Below are positions 15,749-23,537 of a DNA stretch of 23,952 nt, one piece after another. The position numbers and the translations under genes are program-made. Below the pieces are notes generated by a model that had not been told where the DNA came from, did not search any database, and saw nothing but the letters and a program-made list of their open reading frames with translations. This DNA comes from Candidatus Thorarchaeota archaeon. GTDB lineage: Archaea > Asgardarchaeota > Thorarchaeia > Thorarchaeales > Thorarchaeaceae. Numbering within the stretch: position 1 is the first letter of the stretch; each line of letters begins with the position of its first letter. The stretch is from assembly GCA_018238825.1 (NCBI GenBank), contig JABCSP010000007.1:1-23952 (forward strand). Reading direction: 5' to 3'.

Positions 15749-17956
15749 TTACCTCATAGCACCAAGTAGAGCATGAAGACTCTTCTCTAACTTTTTACTC
15801 TCTTTTCTTAGAGGATTCTTCTTGTTCATGAGCCTGAACAAAATGGAATTGATGTACTCCAATTCTTCCAAGCAGTTCTCTATGATTCCTGGCGCGTGAT
15901 CTTCACAGATTAATTCATTCAAGTCCTTTGCAGGTAGTCTATCGAGTACTTGTTTGACTATAGTGTCTGACATCCCTTTTCTTGCATGGACTAGCTTTCT
16001 CAGAATTGATTTCAAATCTAATCGTTTGTCACTAATAGCTCTCATTACTGTCTTAGCATCTTTAACAGGAACTCCAAGAACCGTGACATTTTCCCCAAGA
16101 GGCGTACAACTAATTTGTGCTCCTGCCCTTGTAATAAGCCCATCAACCTCAAGTTCTCCAAAAACCTCGAGACCTCGCAATGCTTGAACGATTACTCCTG
16201 CAGCATAGGCCTTTGTTTCATCTTGATTCAATGCATAGGTTGAGAATTTCACCAAGTGCTTACAGAGTCGATGTTTTCTGATTCCCTGATACTTCCATGA
16301 TTCACAAGAACACGAAACACCATATTTAGATCTCAGAGTAACGTAGTGCCATATCTCTCTACTTCCACTATGAACAAGACCCTCAATCTTGTCAGGTCTC
16401 ACAGATACTAGTTTTACACTATCATCCGGTATTTTGTTAGCTCGATTTTGTGTTGCTTTTGTGGAGCGCATTGCAAGAAGTGAATCTACTAAGGTATCAT
16501 CTGGCGCCTCTGATTCTATGCTACTTACATCAGTGACTTTGCTACTGCTTCCCCAAAATGATCGGTCAATCACAGAGAATGGATCTTCCCCACTGCCATG
16601 TTTTCCACAAAGCTGCATGAGGACAAGATCTTGGATATTCTCAGTTTCATCCATTGCACTATCAACTTCTCCTAGCAGAGGTATTAGGTTACCCTCGAGA
16701 TCCTCGTCAAAATATTTGGCAAGAATCCTTGTGCGTTCAGCCTTGTTATCTACAACTACAATTCCAAAGGCTTCATTATCAACGCCTCGTCGTCCTGCAG
16801 ATCCAAGTACTTCACTCAATTGCCACTCAGAGAGCATAGTGACTGACTCTTCATGCACCAAGTCTTTGCCAAAATTCTGCATAAAAACGCCCATCAAGAA
16901 TACGACAGTTGCACGCATCCCACTTGCTATTGCAAAACGTATTGGCATAACAATGACTGGAAGAAGTCCATCGTCCCATGCATCCGAGAGGATTCTTCTC
17001 TGAGATGCCGAAACTCCTTCATGGGTGAACGCTATGCCGTTTGCTACCATCTCCCCCAGTTCTACAGTCATCAAACATTGTGGATATCTCTCCAGAACTA
17101 ATCTTGATAGATGTCTCAAATCATCACGATGTTCTGGACTTAGTCTCAAATCGAGGATGGCTGAGCGGTCTCCATCAAAAACACCTGATAATTGACCTGC
17201 TAGTTCTTCAGCAGCAGATATGTTGGCACAGAGAATCATCACCTGACCGTGTTTGTAGTGAACAAATTCAGTTAGGTCTGCTAGTGAGTCATTGATGTCA
17301 TCAAAAGCCTTCACACTGAAGATGCGCTTGACATCTTCTTTCTGATCCACAATAGGTGTTGCATCAAGCCAATCACTCAGTTCTTCCTGATTCTCTAGTG
17401 GTGGAGAGATTGCGATGTATTGAATATCTTTTCTTCCAAGAATGGTCACAAGTGCAGTTTCTAATCGAATTCCTAACTCAGGTTGTCCAATAAGGTCCAA
17501 ACGATCGATAAGAACACAAACAATCCCATCTAGAATCTCTGGGTTTATTCTTGAAGCAATGTCAAAGGACTGGTATGTGGCAACGATAACTCGCCCATCA
17601 ATTGCTTCTTTGTCTGTTGCCTTTCTTCTTCTTATTACGGCTTTTGCTTCAATTCCTAGTTTTAGACACTTCTGGCTCAGGGACTTGAATCTTTTCTCAG
17701 CTTGGTGCGGATTTGGACAGAGCACCAATGCTTTAGCTCGGTGATCGGATGCTACTCGATTTAGTAATGCAATTTCACCTATAACATAGGCTTCATTGTA
17801 ATCATGCGTAATGAGGACCTGGCTTGCACCCCTTACTATTCCATTATCCACTGCATCTACTTGGAACTCTGTTAGGCTTGCAAGACCTTGTCTTCTTAAT
17901 ACCTCCAATAAGCGTGGTGCTACTTGCTGGAGTGCTAGTTCCCTGAGAGTACTCAA
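15749..17956 (-). CDS. Ski2/Hel308-like helicase relative with inactive ATPase motifs and SWIM zinc finger
   Basis: The 735-residue protein follows the Hel308/Ski2 motif order but with key residues replaced. A Q-motif-like LTEFQVDAV is at 28-36. The Walker A position reads LITHDYNEAYVIG (48-60), lacking GK[ST]. Motif II reads IDRLDLIG (DRLD at 151-154) instead of DExH. Motif III is ISPPLENQEELSDWL, IV is QVMILCANISAAEEL, V has AFTHEGVSASQRR and VI has GSAGRRG. Residues 547-570 are a SWIM zinc finger (C549, C551, C565, H567). The C-terminal ~170 residues include an HhH-like stretch. It may bind DNA or RNA without unwinding. A divergent 237-bp gap separates it from the PAC2 gene. Confidence 0.8.
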   Translation of the reverse strand: MSTLRELALQQVAPRLLEVLRRQGLASLTEFQVDAVDNGIVRGASQVLITHDYNEAYVIGEIALLNRVASDHRAKALVLCPNPHQAEKRFKSLSQKCLKLGIEAKAVIRRRKATDKEAIDGRVIVATYQSFDIASRINPEILDGIVCVLIDRLDLIGQPELGIRLETALVTILGRKDIQYIAISPPLENQEELSDWLDATPIVDQKEDVKRIFSVKAFDDINDSLADLTEFVHYKHGQVMILCANISAAEELAGQLSGVFDGDRSAILDLRLSPEHRDDLRHLSRLVLERYPQCLMTVELGEMVANGIAFTHEGVSASQRRILSDAWDDGLLPVIVMPIRFAIASGMRATVVFLMGVFMQNFGKDLVHEESVTMLSEWQLSEVLGSAGRRGVDNEAFGIVVVDNKAERTRILAKYFDEDLEGNLIPLLGEVDSAMDETENIQDLVLMQLCGKHGSGEDPFSVIDRSFWGSSSKVTDVSSIESEAPDDTLVDSLLAMRSTKATQNRANKIPDDSVKLVSVRPDKIEGLVHSGSREIWHYVTLRSKYGVSCSCESWKYQGIRKHRLCKHLVKFSTYALNQDETKAYAAGVIVQALRGLEVFGELEVDGLITRAGAQISCTPLGENVTVLGVPVKDAKTVMRAISDKRLDLKSILRKLVHARKGMSDTIVKQVLDRLPAKDLNELICEDHAPGIIENCLEELEYINSILFRLMNKKNPLRKESKKLEKSLHALLGAMR

Positions 17957-18193
17957 ATTATCCCACTCCGTCTTTCAAATGCGCATAATTAACTATGAGG
18001 ACATAGTATTTGATGCTATTAGTTTTACGCGTACTTTGTTCAAATTACGAAGTACCTTTCTAAAAATGCTCAACGGTTCAAAACAGAATCCAATTCAATT
18101 ATCTGAAACCATAAAACAGTCTATCTTATGCTGACACATACAAAGGCTCAAAAGCAGCAGACTCGATGATTGATTGTTGAGGCTTGAATAGCA
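17957..18193. promoter_or_regulatory. Divergent intergenic region, helicase-like gene / PAC2
   Basis: This 237-bp AT-rich spacer must hold promoters for both flanking genes. I see no clear single TATA box, no tRNA and no convincing hairpin. A weak C/D-box-like arrangement (TGATGATT near 18166, CTGA near 18131) is too poorly spaced to call. Confidence 0.3.
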
Positions 18194-18934
18194 ATGGCTT
18201 TTGTAGCAACTACGGACTCGAACTTCCAGATAATTATGAAGAAAGGTTTCAAGGTTAAACCCGGTTCGACGTTCGTCTGTGGATTTCATGGTCTTGGTGA
18301 AGTAGGTTTTCTGAGTACGGCTCATTTAACTCGAACACTTGATGCTGAACGAGTTGGATACATCAAGAGTGACATGTTACCACTCTTTGTTTCTATGGAA
18401 AACGAACGGCTTGTTCTTCCCTTTGAGATATACTCCTATGAGCCCAAGAAGATGATTTTCCTTGTTCCCAGATTCCAGCCACATCAGTCAGAACAATGGG
18501 GTTTCATCGATAAACTAGCTAGCTGGATTGCAGAGAATGAGTTCGAGGAGACCCTGCTTCTTGGAGGGTTGGATGCCAGTTTCAAGGAAGATGATGAAGA
18601 TATGCGGGCTGTGCCCACTTCAGCATACAAACCGAAGTTGGAAAATTGGGATGTCCCACTCCTTGAGGAAGGTCTCTTTGTTGCTGGGCCACTTGCATTG
18701 TTTCTTGCCGAACTAGAAATGAAGGAACAGGCTGCTATTGGGCTACTTACATACGCAACAAGGGGTAGACCTGATCCAAGGTCTGCAGCAACCATGTTAG
18801 AGAAGATCAATGAGGTCTATGGTGTAGAAGCTAATGTAGAACAATTGCTTGAGGAGTCTCGCGAGATAGAGCGCCTTGAAAAGATGCGCAAGTCCATTGA
18901 GTCTTCAGACAGACCTGGCGATATGTTTGTTTAG
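18194..18934 (+). CDS. PAC2-family protein (proteasome assembly chaperone-like)
   Basis: This 246-residue protein has the PAC2 fold signatures: GSTFVCGFHGLGEVGFLSTA (residues 24-43), then RLVLPFEIYSYEPKKMIFLV, the mid-domain TLLLGGLDASF and the conserved GPLALFLAELE followed by AIGLLTYATRGRPDP. Archaeal members (PbaA and relatives) resemble eukaryotic proteasome assembly chaperones. The C-terminal ~35 residues are a charged helical tail. The ATG at 18194 gives a 14-residue leader before a second Met (MKKGFKVK), which may be the real start. Its TAG overlaps the opposite gene's TAA at 18931-18934. Confidence 0.85.
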   Translation: MAFVATTDSNFQIIMKKGFKVKPGSTFVCGFHGLGEVGFLSTAHLTRTLDAERVGYIKSDMLPLFVSMENERLVLPFEIYSYEPKKMIFLVPRFQPHQSEQWGFIDKLASWIAENEFEETLLLGGLDASFKEDDEDMRAVPTSAYKPKLENWDVPLLEEGLFVAGPLALFLAELEMKEQAAIGLLTYATRGRPDPRSAATMLEKINEVYGVEANVEQLLEESREIERLEKMRKSIESSDRPGDMFV

Positions 18935-19476
18935 CCAAGACGTCTGATGAACCACCCAATGTCAACAAGGTTCTTTCCCACAAGCTTGTCTTTACCTAAT
19001 CGACCCAATCTACTAGCATCCATAGAAAGAGCAGCAATTCCTAGGCAAAAGTGGTCTTCGTCCATCACTAGAACTCTCTGTCCCCTCTTCAGATTGAAAT
19101 CCATGTAGAGCACTGACTGTTTCAGTATACTTCTCCCATATGTGAAGGACTCCGCACCTTGCTTTGAAACTATCAATACCTTTGTTGTCAGTTTGACTAA
19201 ATCCGGTAGAATCTGGAGACTGAGTCTAAAACGATCTTGAGTCATAACTCCAAGCTGTTTTCCAACAAGATGGTAATCAAATCCTTTGGGGGCCTCTTCG
19301 AAGAGCATATCCATCCATGAGGTGGGAATGAGGTAGATGTTCCTCCAATTTCCATGCACCAGTGCCATTGGAGTAAGTTTACCAAGGAGTTTCTTTGTTA
19401 CACCACTTCCAAACTCTTTATCGATTGCTTCAATTATTGTTTCCCATTCAATAGGGTCTAAGAGTTCAGGCTTCAT
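18931..19476 (-). CDS. NIP7-like pre-PUA/PUA domain protein
   Basis: The 181-residue protein begins MKPELLDPIEWETIIEAIDK. It ends in a PUA domain: SVLYMDFNLKRGQRVLVMDE followed by FCLGIAALSMDASRL. NIP7-type proteins bind RNA in ribosome biogenesis, and in archaea the gene commonly sits beside a NOP2-type rRNA methyltransferase, exactly as here. Its ATG overlaps the upstream TGA as ATGA (19473-19476) and has GGAGG eight bases before it, so the start is secure and translation is coupled. The stop overlaps the PAC2 stop on the opposite strand. The family assignment is good but not certain. Confidence 0.78.
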   Translation of the reverse strand: MKPELLDPIEWETIIEAIDKEFGSGVTKKLLGKLTPMALVHGNWRNIYLIPTSWMDMLFEEAPKGFDYHLVGKQLGVMTQDRFRLSLQILPDLVKLTTKVLIVSKQGAESFTYGRSILKQSVLYMDFNLKRGQRVLVMDEDHFCLGIAALSMDASRLGRLGKDKLVGKNLVDIGWFIRRLG

Positions 19477-20453
19477 GCTGTACCCTCCTTTTCCATCTTG
19501 CAGATGAAGAAACCCTCTGAGCCATGTAAGTGCGGAAGGAAACGTTTAGACAGTTTCAGTGACTCGTCAAGACTTACACCAAAAGGTTCAGAATATCCCT
19601 GTGTTCCAAAATCAAGAGGAATTGGTACAATCTTCATTTCGGGATATCGTTTCAGGATTTCATCAACGATATACTCGTTCTCTTCAGGTGCAATAGAACA
19701 AGTCGAGTATACAATTGTACCTCCAGGAGCGAGTATTCTCACTGCAGCATCTAGCAACTCATCCTCTTTTGTCGCACAAAATCTGACATCTGCCATGCTC
19801 TTACTGGTCTTTCTTGTGGGATCAAGGGGAATTAGTCCCTCACCAGAGCAAGGTGCATCAAGAAGGATTCTGTCTGGTTCAAGATTTAACTTCTCGATCT
19901 TTCTTGCATCGCCCCGTAGAACTACTGAATTTGTCACACCGCATCGTAAAATATTACTTTCAAGACTTGAAATCCTTTTTCTGTCCATCTCAACAGCAAC
20001 TACCTTGCCGCTATTCTGCATCTGTTGGGCAATATGAGTTGTTTTTCCTCCAGGAGCTGCTGCTAGGTCCAATATTGTTTCATCTGGTTGTGGATCCAAG
20101 ACCTCAACGGTAGTCATTGAGGGAACTCCCTGTACGTAGTAGAAACCAAGCATATGCTCTAGAAATGCACCTGGAGTGGAGCGTCCTTCAAAGTCTCCAT
20201 AGTAGCCATGAGATAACCAGGGAATCTTTTCTAACTTTATTTTCTTCTTCTGCATTCTTTCAATAGTTTTCTCTGGTTCCATTCTCAACGTATTCAATCT
20301 AATCGAGGTTCTAATTGGCTGTTCACAGGCTTCTAAGAACCGCAGTGTGTCTTCATCTCCCCATAAAGCAAGATATCTCTCTATCATATACGGTTGATAC
20401 TCGTGCTCTTTAGCAAGGGTCTTTGCTTTTTGCCGCAGTTCTTTTGTAGACAT
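19473..20453 (-). CDS. NOP2/NSUN-family RNA 5-methylcytosine methyltransferase
   Basis: This 326-residue SAM-dependent enzyme has motif I ILDLAAAPGGKTTH (127-140), motif II VVAVEMDRKR, and two catalytic cysteines in LDAPCSGEG (C202) and STCSIAPEENE (C252), as NSUN enzymes require. The N-terminal RRM-like part includes RTSIRLNTL. Substrate is rRNA or tRNA, and the neighbouring NIP7-like gene points to rRNA. It starts 16 bases after the deaminase stop and overlaps the NIP7-like gene by four bases, giving a three-gene operon. The C-terminus HGSEGFFICKM is complete. Confidence 0.94.
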   Translation of the reverse strand: MSTKELRQKAKTLAKEHEYQPYMIERYLALWGDEDTLRFLEACEQPIRTSIRLNTLRMEPEKTIERMQKKKIKLEKIPWLSHGYYGDFEGRSTPGAFLEHMLGFYYVQGVPSMTTVEVLDPQPDETILDLAAAPGGKTTHIAQQMQNSGKVVAVEMDRKRISSLESNILRCGVTNSVVLRGDARKIEKLNLEPDRILLDAPCSGEGLIPLDPTRKTSKSMADVRFCATKEDELLDAAVRILAPGGTIVYSTCSIAPEENEYIVDEILKRYPEMKIVPIPLDFGTQGYSEPFGVSLDESLKLSKRFLPHLHGSEGFFICKMEKEGTA

Positions 20454-20469
20454 ATTGTTCCATCCTTAG

Positions 20470-21135
20470 TTATTCACCAATATCTTCATTCCACAGGTTT
20501 GGCTTCTGCTTGATGAAATCACTCATGATTGTGGTGCATTCATCATCATCCAAGACAACCACTTCAACTCCTCGGCTCCTTACATACTCTTCTGGACCCT
20601 GGAAATTTCTATTTTCACCAATGATTACCTTTGGAATGCCATAGAGTAAGACTGCTCCACTACACATGTCACAAGGTGAGAGTGTGGAATAGAGAGTTGA
20701 CCTCTGGTACTCACTAGCACTAAGCCTTCCTGCATTCTCAAGACAGTCCATCTCAGCATGTAAGATTGCACTACCCTTCTGAACACGTCTATTATGCCCT
20801 CTCCCTACTATCTTACCATCAATGACAATTACTGATCCAATTGGGATTCCACCTTCAGCTAAACCCTTCTTTGCTTCCTCATCTGCTTCCTTCATGAATT
20901 CGTTTTCAGGGATCAAGAGTGGGAACAGTGCTTCTTCGTGCTGATCTTCGTCGAGGAGTTCTCGAATGATCGAATAAATATTCTTCCGCAGGGAAAAGCC
21001 GAAGGGGGGCCACACACACAGTCCTTTGACCGGGTATCTGACGTCCAGAATCTCGGCTGCTGCGAGCAGTTCGTGATACCACTCACTGAACTCGGACTTT
21101 GGCGGAAGCGCGGACTGCTGCGCGTTCTTTTCCAT
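20470..21135 (-). CDS. Chimeric frame: prolyl-tRNA synthetase N-terminus joined to cytosine deaminase
   Basis: Residues 1 to about 84 read as archaeal/methanogen-type ProRS: LPPKSEFSEWYHELLAAAEI, then VRYPVKGL and HEEALFPLLIPENEFMKEA. From about residue 81 the frame becomes a yeast-FCY1-like cytosine deaminase: EADEEAKKGLAEGGIPIGSV, HNRRVQKGSAILHAEMDCLEN with zinc ligand H126 and acid E128, and TLSPCDMCSGAVLLYGIP with C155 and C158, ending NLWNEDIGE. The deaminase core is complete from Met81 (20895). The native gene probably began a few codons upstream. The ProRS part lacks every catalytic class II motif. Base composition also changes near the join. The deaminase half fits the operon with the NOP2-type gene, whereas the ProRS half does not. 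Recombination or mis-assembly is likelier than a functional fusion. Confidence 0.85.
   Translation of the reverse strand: MEKNAQQSALPPKSEFSEWYHELLAAAEILDVRYPVKGLCVWPPFGFSLRKNIYSIIRELLDEDQHEEALFPLLIPENEFMKEADEEAKKGLAEGGIPIGSVIVIDGKIVGRGHNRRVQKGSAILHAEMDCLENAGRLSASEYQRSTLYSTLSPCDMCSGAVLLYGIPKVIIGENRNFQGPEEYVRSRGVEVVVLDDDECTTIMSDFIKQKPNLWNEDIGE
20880..21010. other. Composition and gene-content boundary
   Basis: Left of here the text is moderately AT-rich and tightly packed. Right of it (for example 21,001-22,170) G and C clearly dominate and the genes are accessory. The change coincides with the ProRS/deaminase join. The short shared coding stretch EFMKEA could have served as the crossover or mis-assembly overlap. 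Confidence 0.65.
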
Positions 21136-21276
21136 GTGGTTGAACTAGGGGCGGACAGACATAAACATTGCGCGGGTGCGGGTGTTTCGGGGCTGCGTCA
21201 CCAACTATAGCGCCGCTTGCCGCTTGCTGCTGCGACTGCGGCGGTACGGTTACGGTACGCGACCGTGCCATGGGCT

Positions 21277-22179
21277 TCAGGCGGACGTATCTGTTCCCGC
21301 TGGCAGCAGGTTCAATGTGGCAACAGCGTCACCGACATCCTCTGACCAGATGAAGATCCGGTTGTGCGGCGCAACCCGGTAATAGTCCCCCGGATAGAAT
21401 ATCTCCCTTGAGGTCATATCCGCGCAGAATCTGGAGACATACCCGTACTTCTCGTATCCGGCAAGCTTTTTGCCACTGGCAAGCTTCTTTGTGATGTTGT
21501 AGAGTCTTATGCACATCCGGAACTCGTAACCGGTGAGCGTCAGCGGGTCACTCCACGCGCCAAGCCCGTTCTCGCAGGCATGCCTTGCAGCATCCTGAAA
21601 TGCGACAAGCTCGGTGTACTTCGGGATGCTTGGGTAGATGATAAACGAAGCAGCCCAGCCGGATGCGACCATCGCATGATTAAACGAGACCTGAGCCTCA
21701 GGGGGCATGGATTCCCGCTCTTTTCTGCTGTAGTTCGGCGACATGTACGCAAGGAGCCTGCCGTACTGGTCAAAATGCTCATCCGCAGCCCGGATGTACA
21801 CCTTCCTTTTTGCGCCGCTCGGCTTTGTCAGCCTCTCCGCAATCATTTCCTTGAACTCTGCTGTAGCGAGCATTCCCTGCGCCTCGTGGAGCGTGCCTGC
21901 GCTGCCTGTTGCGAGCTTCGGATGGAGGTGCTCCCCGAGTCCGCTTCCAACAGGCGCAATCCCGGAATCGATCCACTCAGCAAGCTGCATAAGCTTCCCG
22001 TCGCTTTTGGATGGCTTTGAATTGCCCGGGTAGTGAACTTCAGGCGTGTCTATGGAAAGCATCCTGATCGGCATAGAGATGTATGGCGTGTCGCCATCGG
22101 TCGCCCTCAGGTACTTCTTTGTTCCAAGGGAGTCGAATTCAAATCCTTTCGGATCCCAGAAGATTTTGACTTCTGACAT
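21277..22179 (-). CDS. Staphylococcal-nuclease-like (SNase/TNase) protein
   Basis: This 300-residue protein has the SNase core: DGDTPYISMPIRMLSIDTPE with catalytic-type R39, D44 and E47, and FDQYGRLLAYM with R141. The three key positions of the SNase active site (Arg, Glu, Arg) are therefore present. A ~60-residue insertion lies between them and a ~110-residue C-terminal extension of unknown role ends it. No signal peptide is visible, so it is probably cytoplasmic. It is GC-rich, unlike the housekeeping genes to the left. The start at 22179 is supported by a TATA box 29 bases upstream. Predicted Ca2+-dependent DNA/RNA cleavage is family-based. Confidence 0.8.
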   Translation of the reverse strand: MSEVKIFWDPKGFEFDSLGTKKYLRATDGDTPYISMPIRMLSIDTPEVHYPGNSKPSKSDGKLMQLAEWIDSGIAPVGSGLGEHLHPKLATGSAGTLHEAQGMLATAEFKEMIAERLTKPSGAKRKVYIRAADEHFDQYGRLLAYMSPNYSRKERESMPPEAQVSFNHAMVASGWAASFIIYPSIPKYTELVAFQDAARHACENGLGAWSDPLTLTGYEFRMCIRLYNITKKLASGKKLAGYEKYGYVSRFCADMTSREIFYPGDYYRVAPHNRIFIWSEDVGDAVATLNLLPAGTDTSA

Positions 22180-22672
22180 GGTATGGTGCTTATGTTCGCA
22201 TCGTATTTATATTAGCACCGCCTACAAAGTTCCGAGTGTTTTCTGTCGGTAACTACTCGCCCAGTACCTACGGCATCCATACAACATGATCGCCAACAGG
22301 AGGACTTTTGTTCTAGTTTATAAACTATGCCAGTCTAAAAGATTTCGTATATCTTTGCTATCCTGCCCCCGTTAAACCCTTCCGACCACGCGGGACCTGC
22401 CCCGACATCCACGTCCACGTCCACCATGTCAGTCTCACGAAGCTCCAGCCGTGCCACCTCCGAACGAATTTTTGGGCATCCGCGGAGGGATGGCGGGTGT
22501 ACCGGACTTGGGGCGCTGACAGATGCGGGGCGGGTGTTGGTAGATTCGGTGGTAGGAGGTGGGTGCTGGTTTGCGGGGGTGTGACGGGCACGGGGAGGTC
22601 GTATAGTTTTGAGTGAGCGCCGATAGGTGCGAGCCGCATACACCGCGTTAGGCAGAGCCCTGTGCGTCGTGA
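22180..22672. other. Low-gene-density stretch without a supported gene
   Basis: Apart from the SNase promoter I see no credible gene in these 493 bp. Open frames at 22335-22643 on the minus strand are Pro/Thr/His-rich and look like noncoding GC-rich sequence. The last ~40 residues of one (ending RIAKIYEIF) look more protein-like and could be a gene remnant, with no family recognised. Confidence 0.4.
22204..22211 (-). promoter_or_regulatory. TATA box of the SNase-like gene
   Basis: The minus strand reads TATAAATA centred about 29 bases upstream of the ATG, with purines (GCGAACATAAG) between. That distance implies a leaderless or very short-leader transcript, as is common in archaea. Confidence 0.55.
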
Positions 22673-22939
22673 TTACGCAGTCGCAAGCTGTTGGCGGAGA
22701 AGATCGCTTGCCAGATTGCTGACCGTAACGCCTTTCTGCCGGGCGTGCGCCTGGAGCACTTCAGCCACATCCGCTTCAATCTCAATTTCGTAGTAACGAC
22801 CTCTAAATACAGTCTCCACGCCTACAGTCTGGAAAGCATCCGGGTAGTCTGTTGTATCATGGGTGTCCCAGAACTCGGCTGCCTCTTCGTAACTATCAAA
22901 TTCTTCCGGAATTGGTTCAACGCGCTTTTGTTTGTTCAT
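22673..22939 (-). CDS. CopG-type antitoxin (PF12441-like)
   Basis: The 88-residue protein carries the signature of CopG-like antitoxins: PEEFDSYEEAAEFWDTHDTTDY (FWDTHD at 28-33). The C-terminal half IEIEADVAEVLQAHARQKGV is followed by SNLASDLLRQQL, a ribbon-helix-helix DNA-binding arrangement. Such proteins neutralise a partner toxin and repress their own operon. No partner toxin (BrnT, PIN or RelE type) is visible on either side within about 250 bp, so it appears orphaned. The start ATG at 22939 has GGAAG upstream. Confidence 0.75.
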   Translation of the reverse strand: MNKQKRVEPIPEEFDSYEEAAEFWDTHDTTDYPDAFQTVGVETVFRGRYYEIEIEADVAEVLQAHARQKGVTVSNLASDLLRQQLATA

Positions 22940-23149
22940 TGTACTACTTCCATTCAGATGAGTTCTAAGTCTTTCGCCCCGCCCAAAAACCCCTCCGATT
23001 ACCCAGCCAACTCGACCTCTGAATCAATAATACCTGCGCACAGTCAAAGCCACCGCATTTGGGTCACTGTCGGATGCAATCGTGCAACCACAAAGCATTC
23101 GCGGTAACGAGACCTCCCGACTCATCACCACACAACAGCATCGAATAAA

Positions 23150-23289
23150 TCAGCCCCGATACACACTCTTCCGATGCTTGCAGTGAAGCAACATCACGAT
23201 AGACTCTTGATGATTCGATCACAGATATCGTCTGGTATATCATCCAGTTGCTTCTGTACTGGCTTCGGGATCACGACCTGATAGTGCAT
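23150..23289 (-). pseudogene. RelE/ParE-family toxin, internally deleted and frameshifted
   Basis: From the ATG at 23289 the frame reads MHYQVVIPKPVQKQLDDIPD and stops at 23194 after 31 codons. In another frame the very next bases (23197-23150) encode VMLLHCKHRKSVYRG and a stop, which is the typical C-terminus of the same toxin family. The middle ~40 residues, with the catalytic and core strands, are missing. The ATG overlaps the antitoxin TGA (TGATG), the usual toxin-antitoxin coupling. The toxin should be inactive. Confidence 0.8.
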
Positions 23290-23537
23290 CAGTCTTTCCT
23301 GCGCCGCCCCGCGATGTACTCATCAATAGTCACATAGTCTCCCGCTTGATATGCAGCACGGGCTTCCCGAATTTCAGCTTGCACAGCCGGGTCTTCGTCC
23401 CATGCATCTTCCTCAACATCTGCCATCTGCTCGTCCAGTAACTCCCAGAGCCGGAACTTGTCCCGTAGGTGTAGCTTTGTAACAGAATCAACCAACGAGT
23501 CGAAAGGTATTGATAATTCCACGCTTTCCGGTGCCAT
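23289..23537 (-). CDS. Antitoxin of a RelE/ParE-type addiction module
   Basis: The 82-residue product starts MAPESVELSIPFDSLVDSVT and is rich in acidic residues (LLDEQMADVEEDAWDEDPAV), ending EYIAGRRRKD. It resembles small antitoxins found next to RelE-like toxins. AGGAG lies seven bases before this ATG, so I prefer it to upstream Met codons reaching 23579. It overlaps the downstream toxin remnant by one base. As the toxin is deleted, the gene may be kept only as a residual antitoxin. Confidence 0.72.
   Translation of the reverse strand: MAPESVELSIPFDSLVDSVTKLHLRDKFRLWELLDEQMADVEEDAWDEDPAVQAEIREARAAYQAGDYVTIDEYIAGRRRKD

Noticed and set aside
22335..22643. Two overlapping minus-strand frames of about 100 codons
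   Set aside because: Low-complexity Pro/Thr/His composition, overlapping frames and no start signal. At most the last 40 residues may be a gene remnant.
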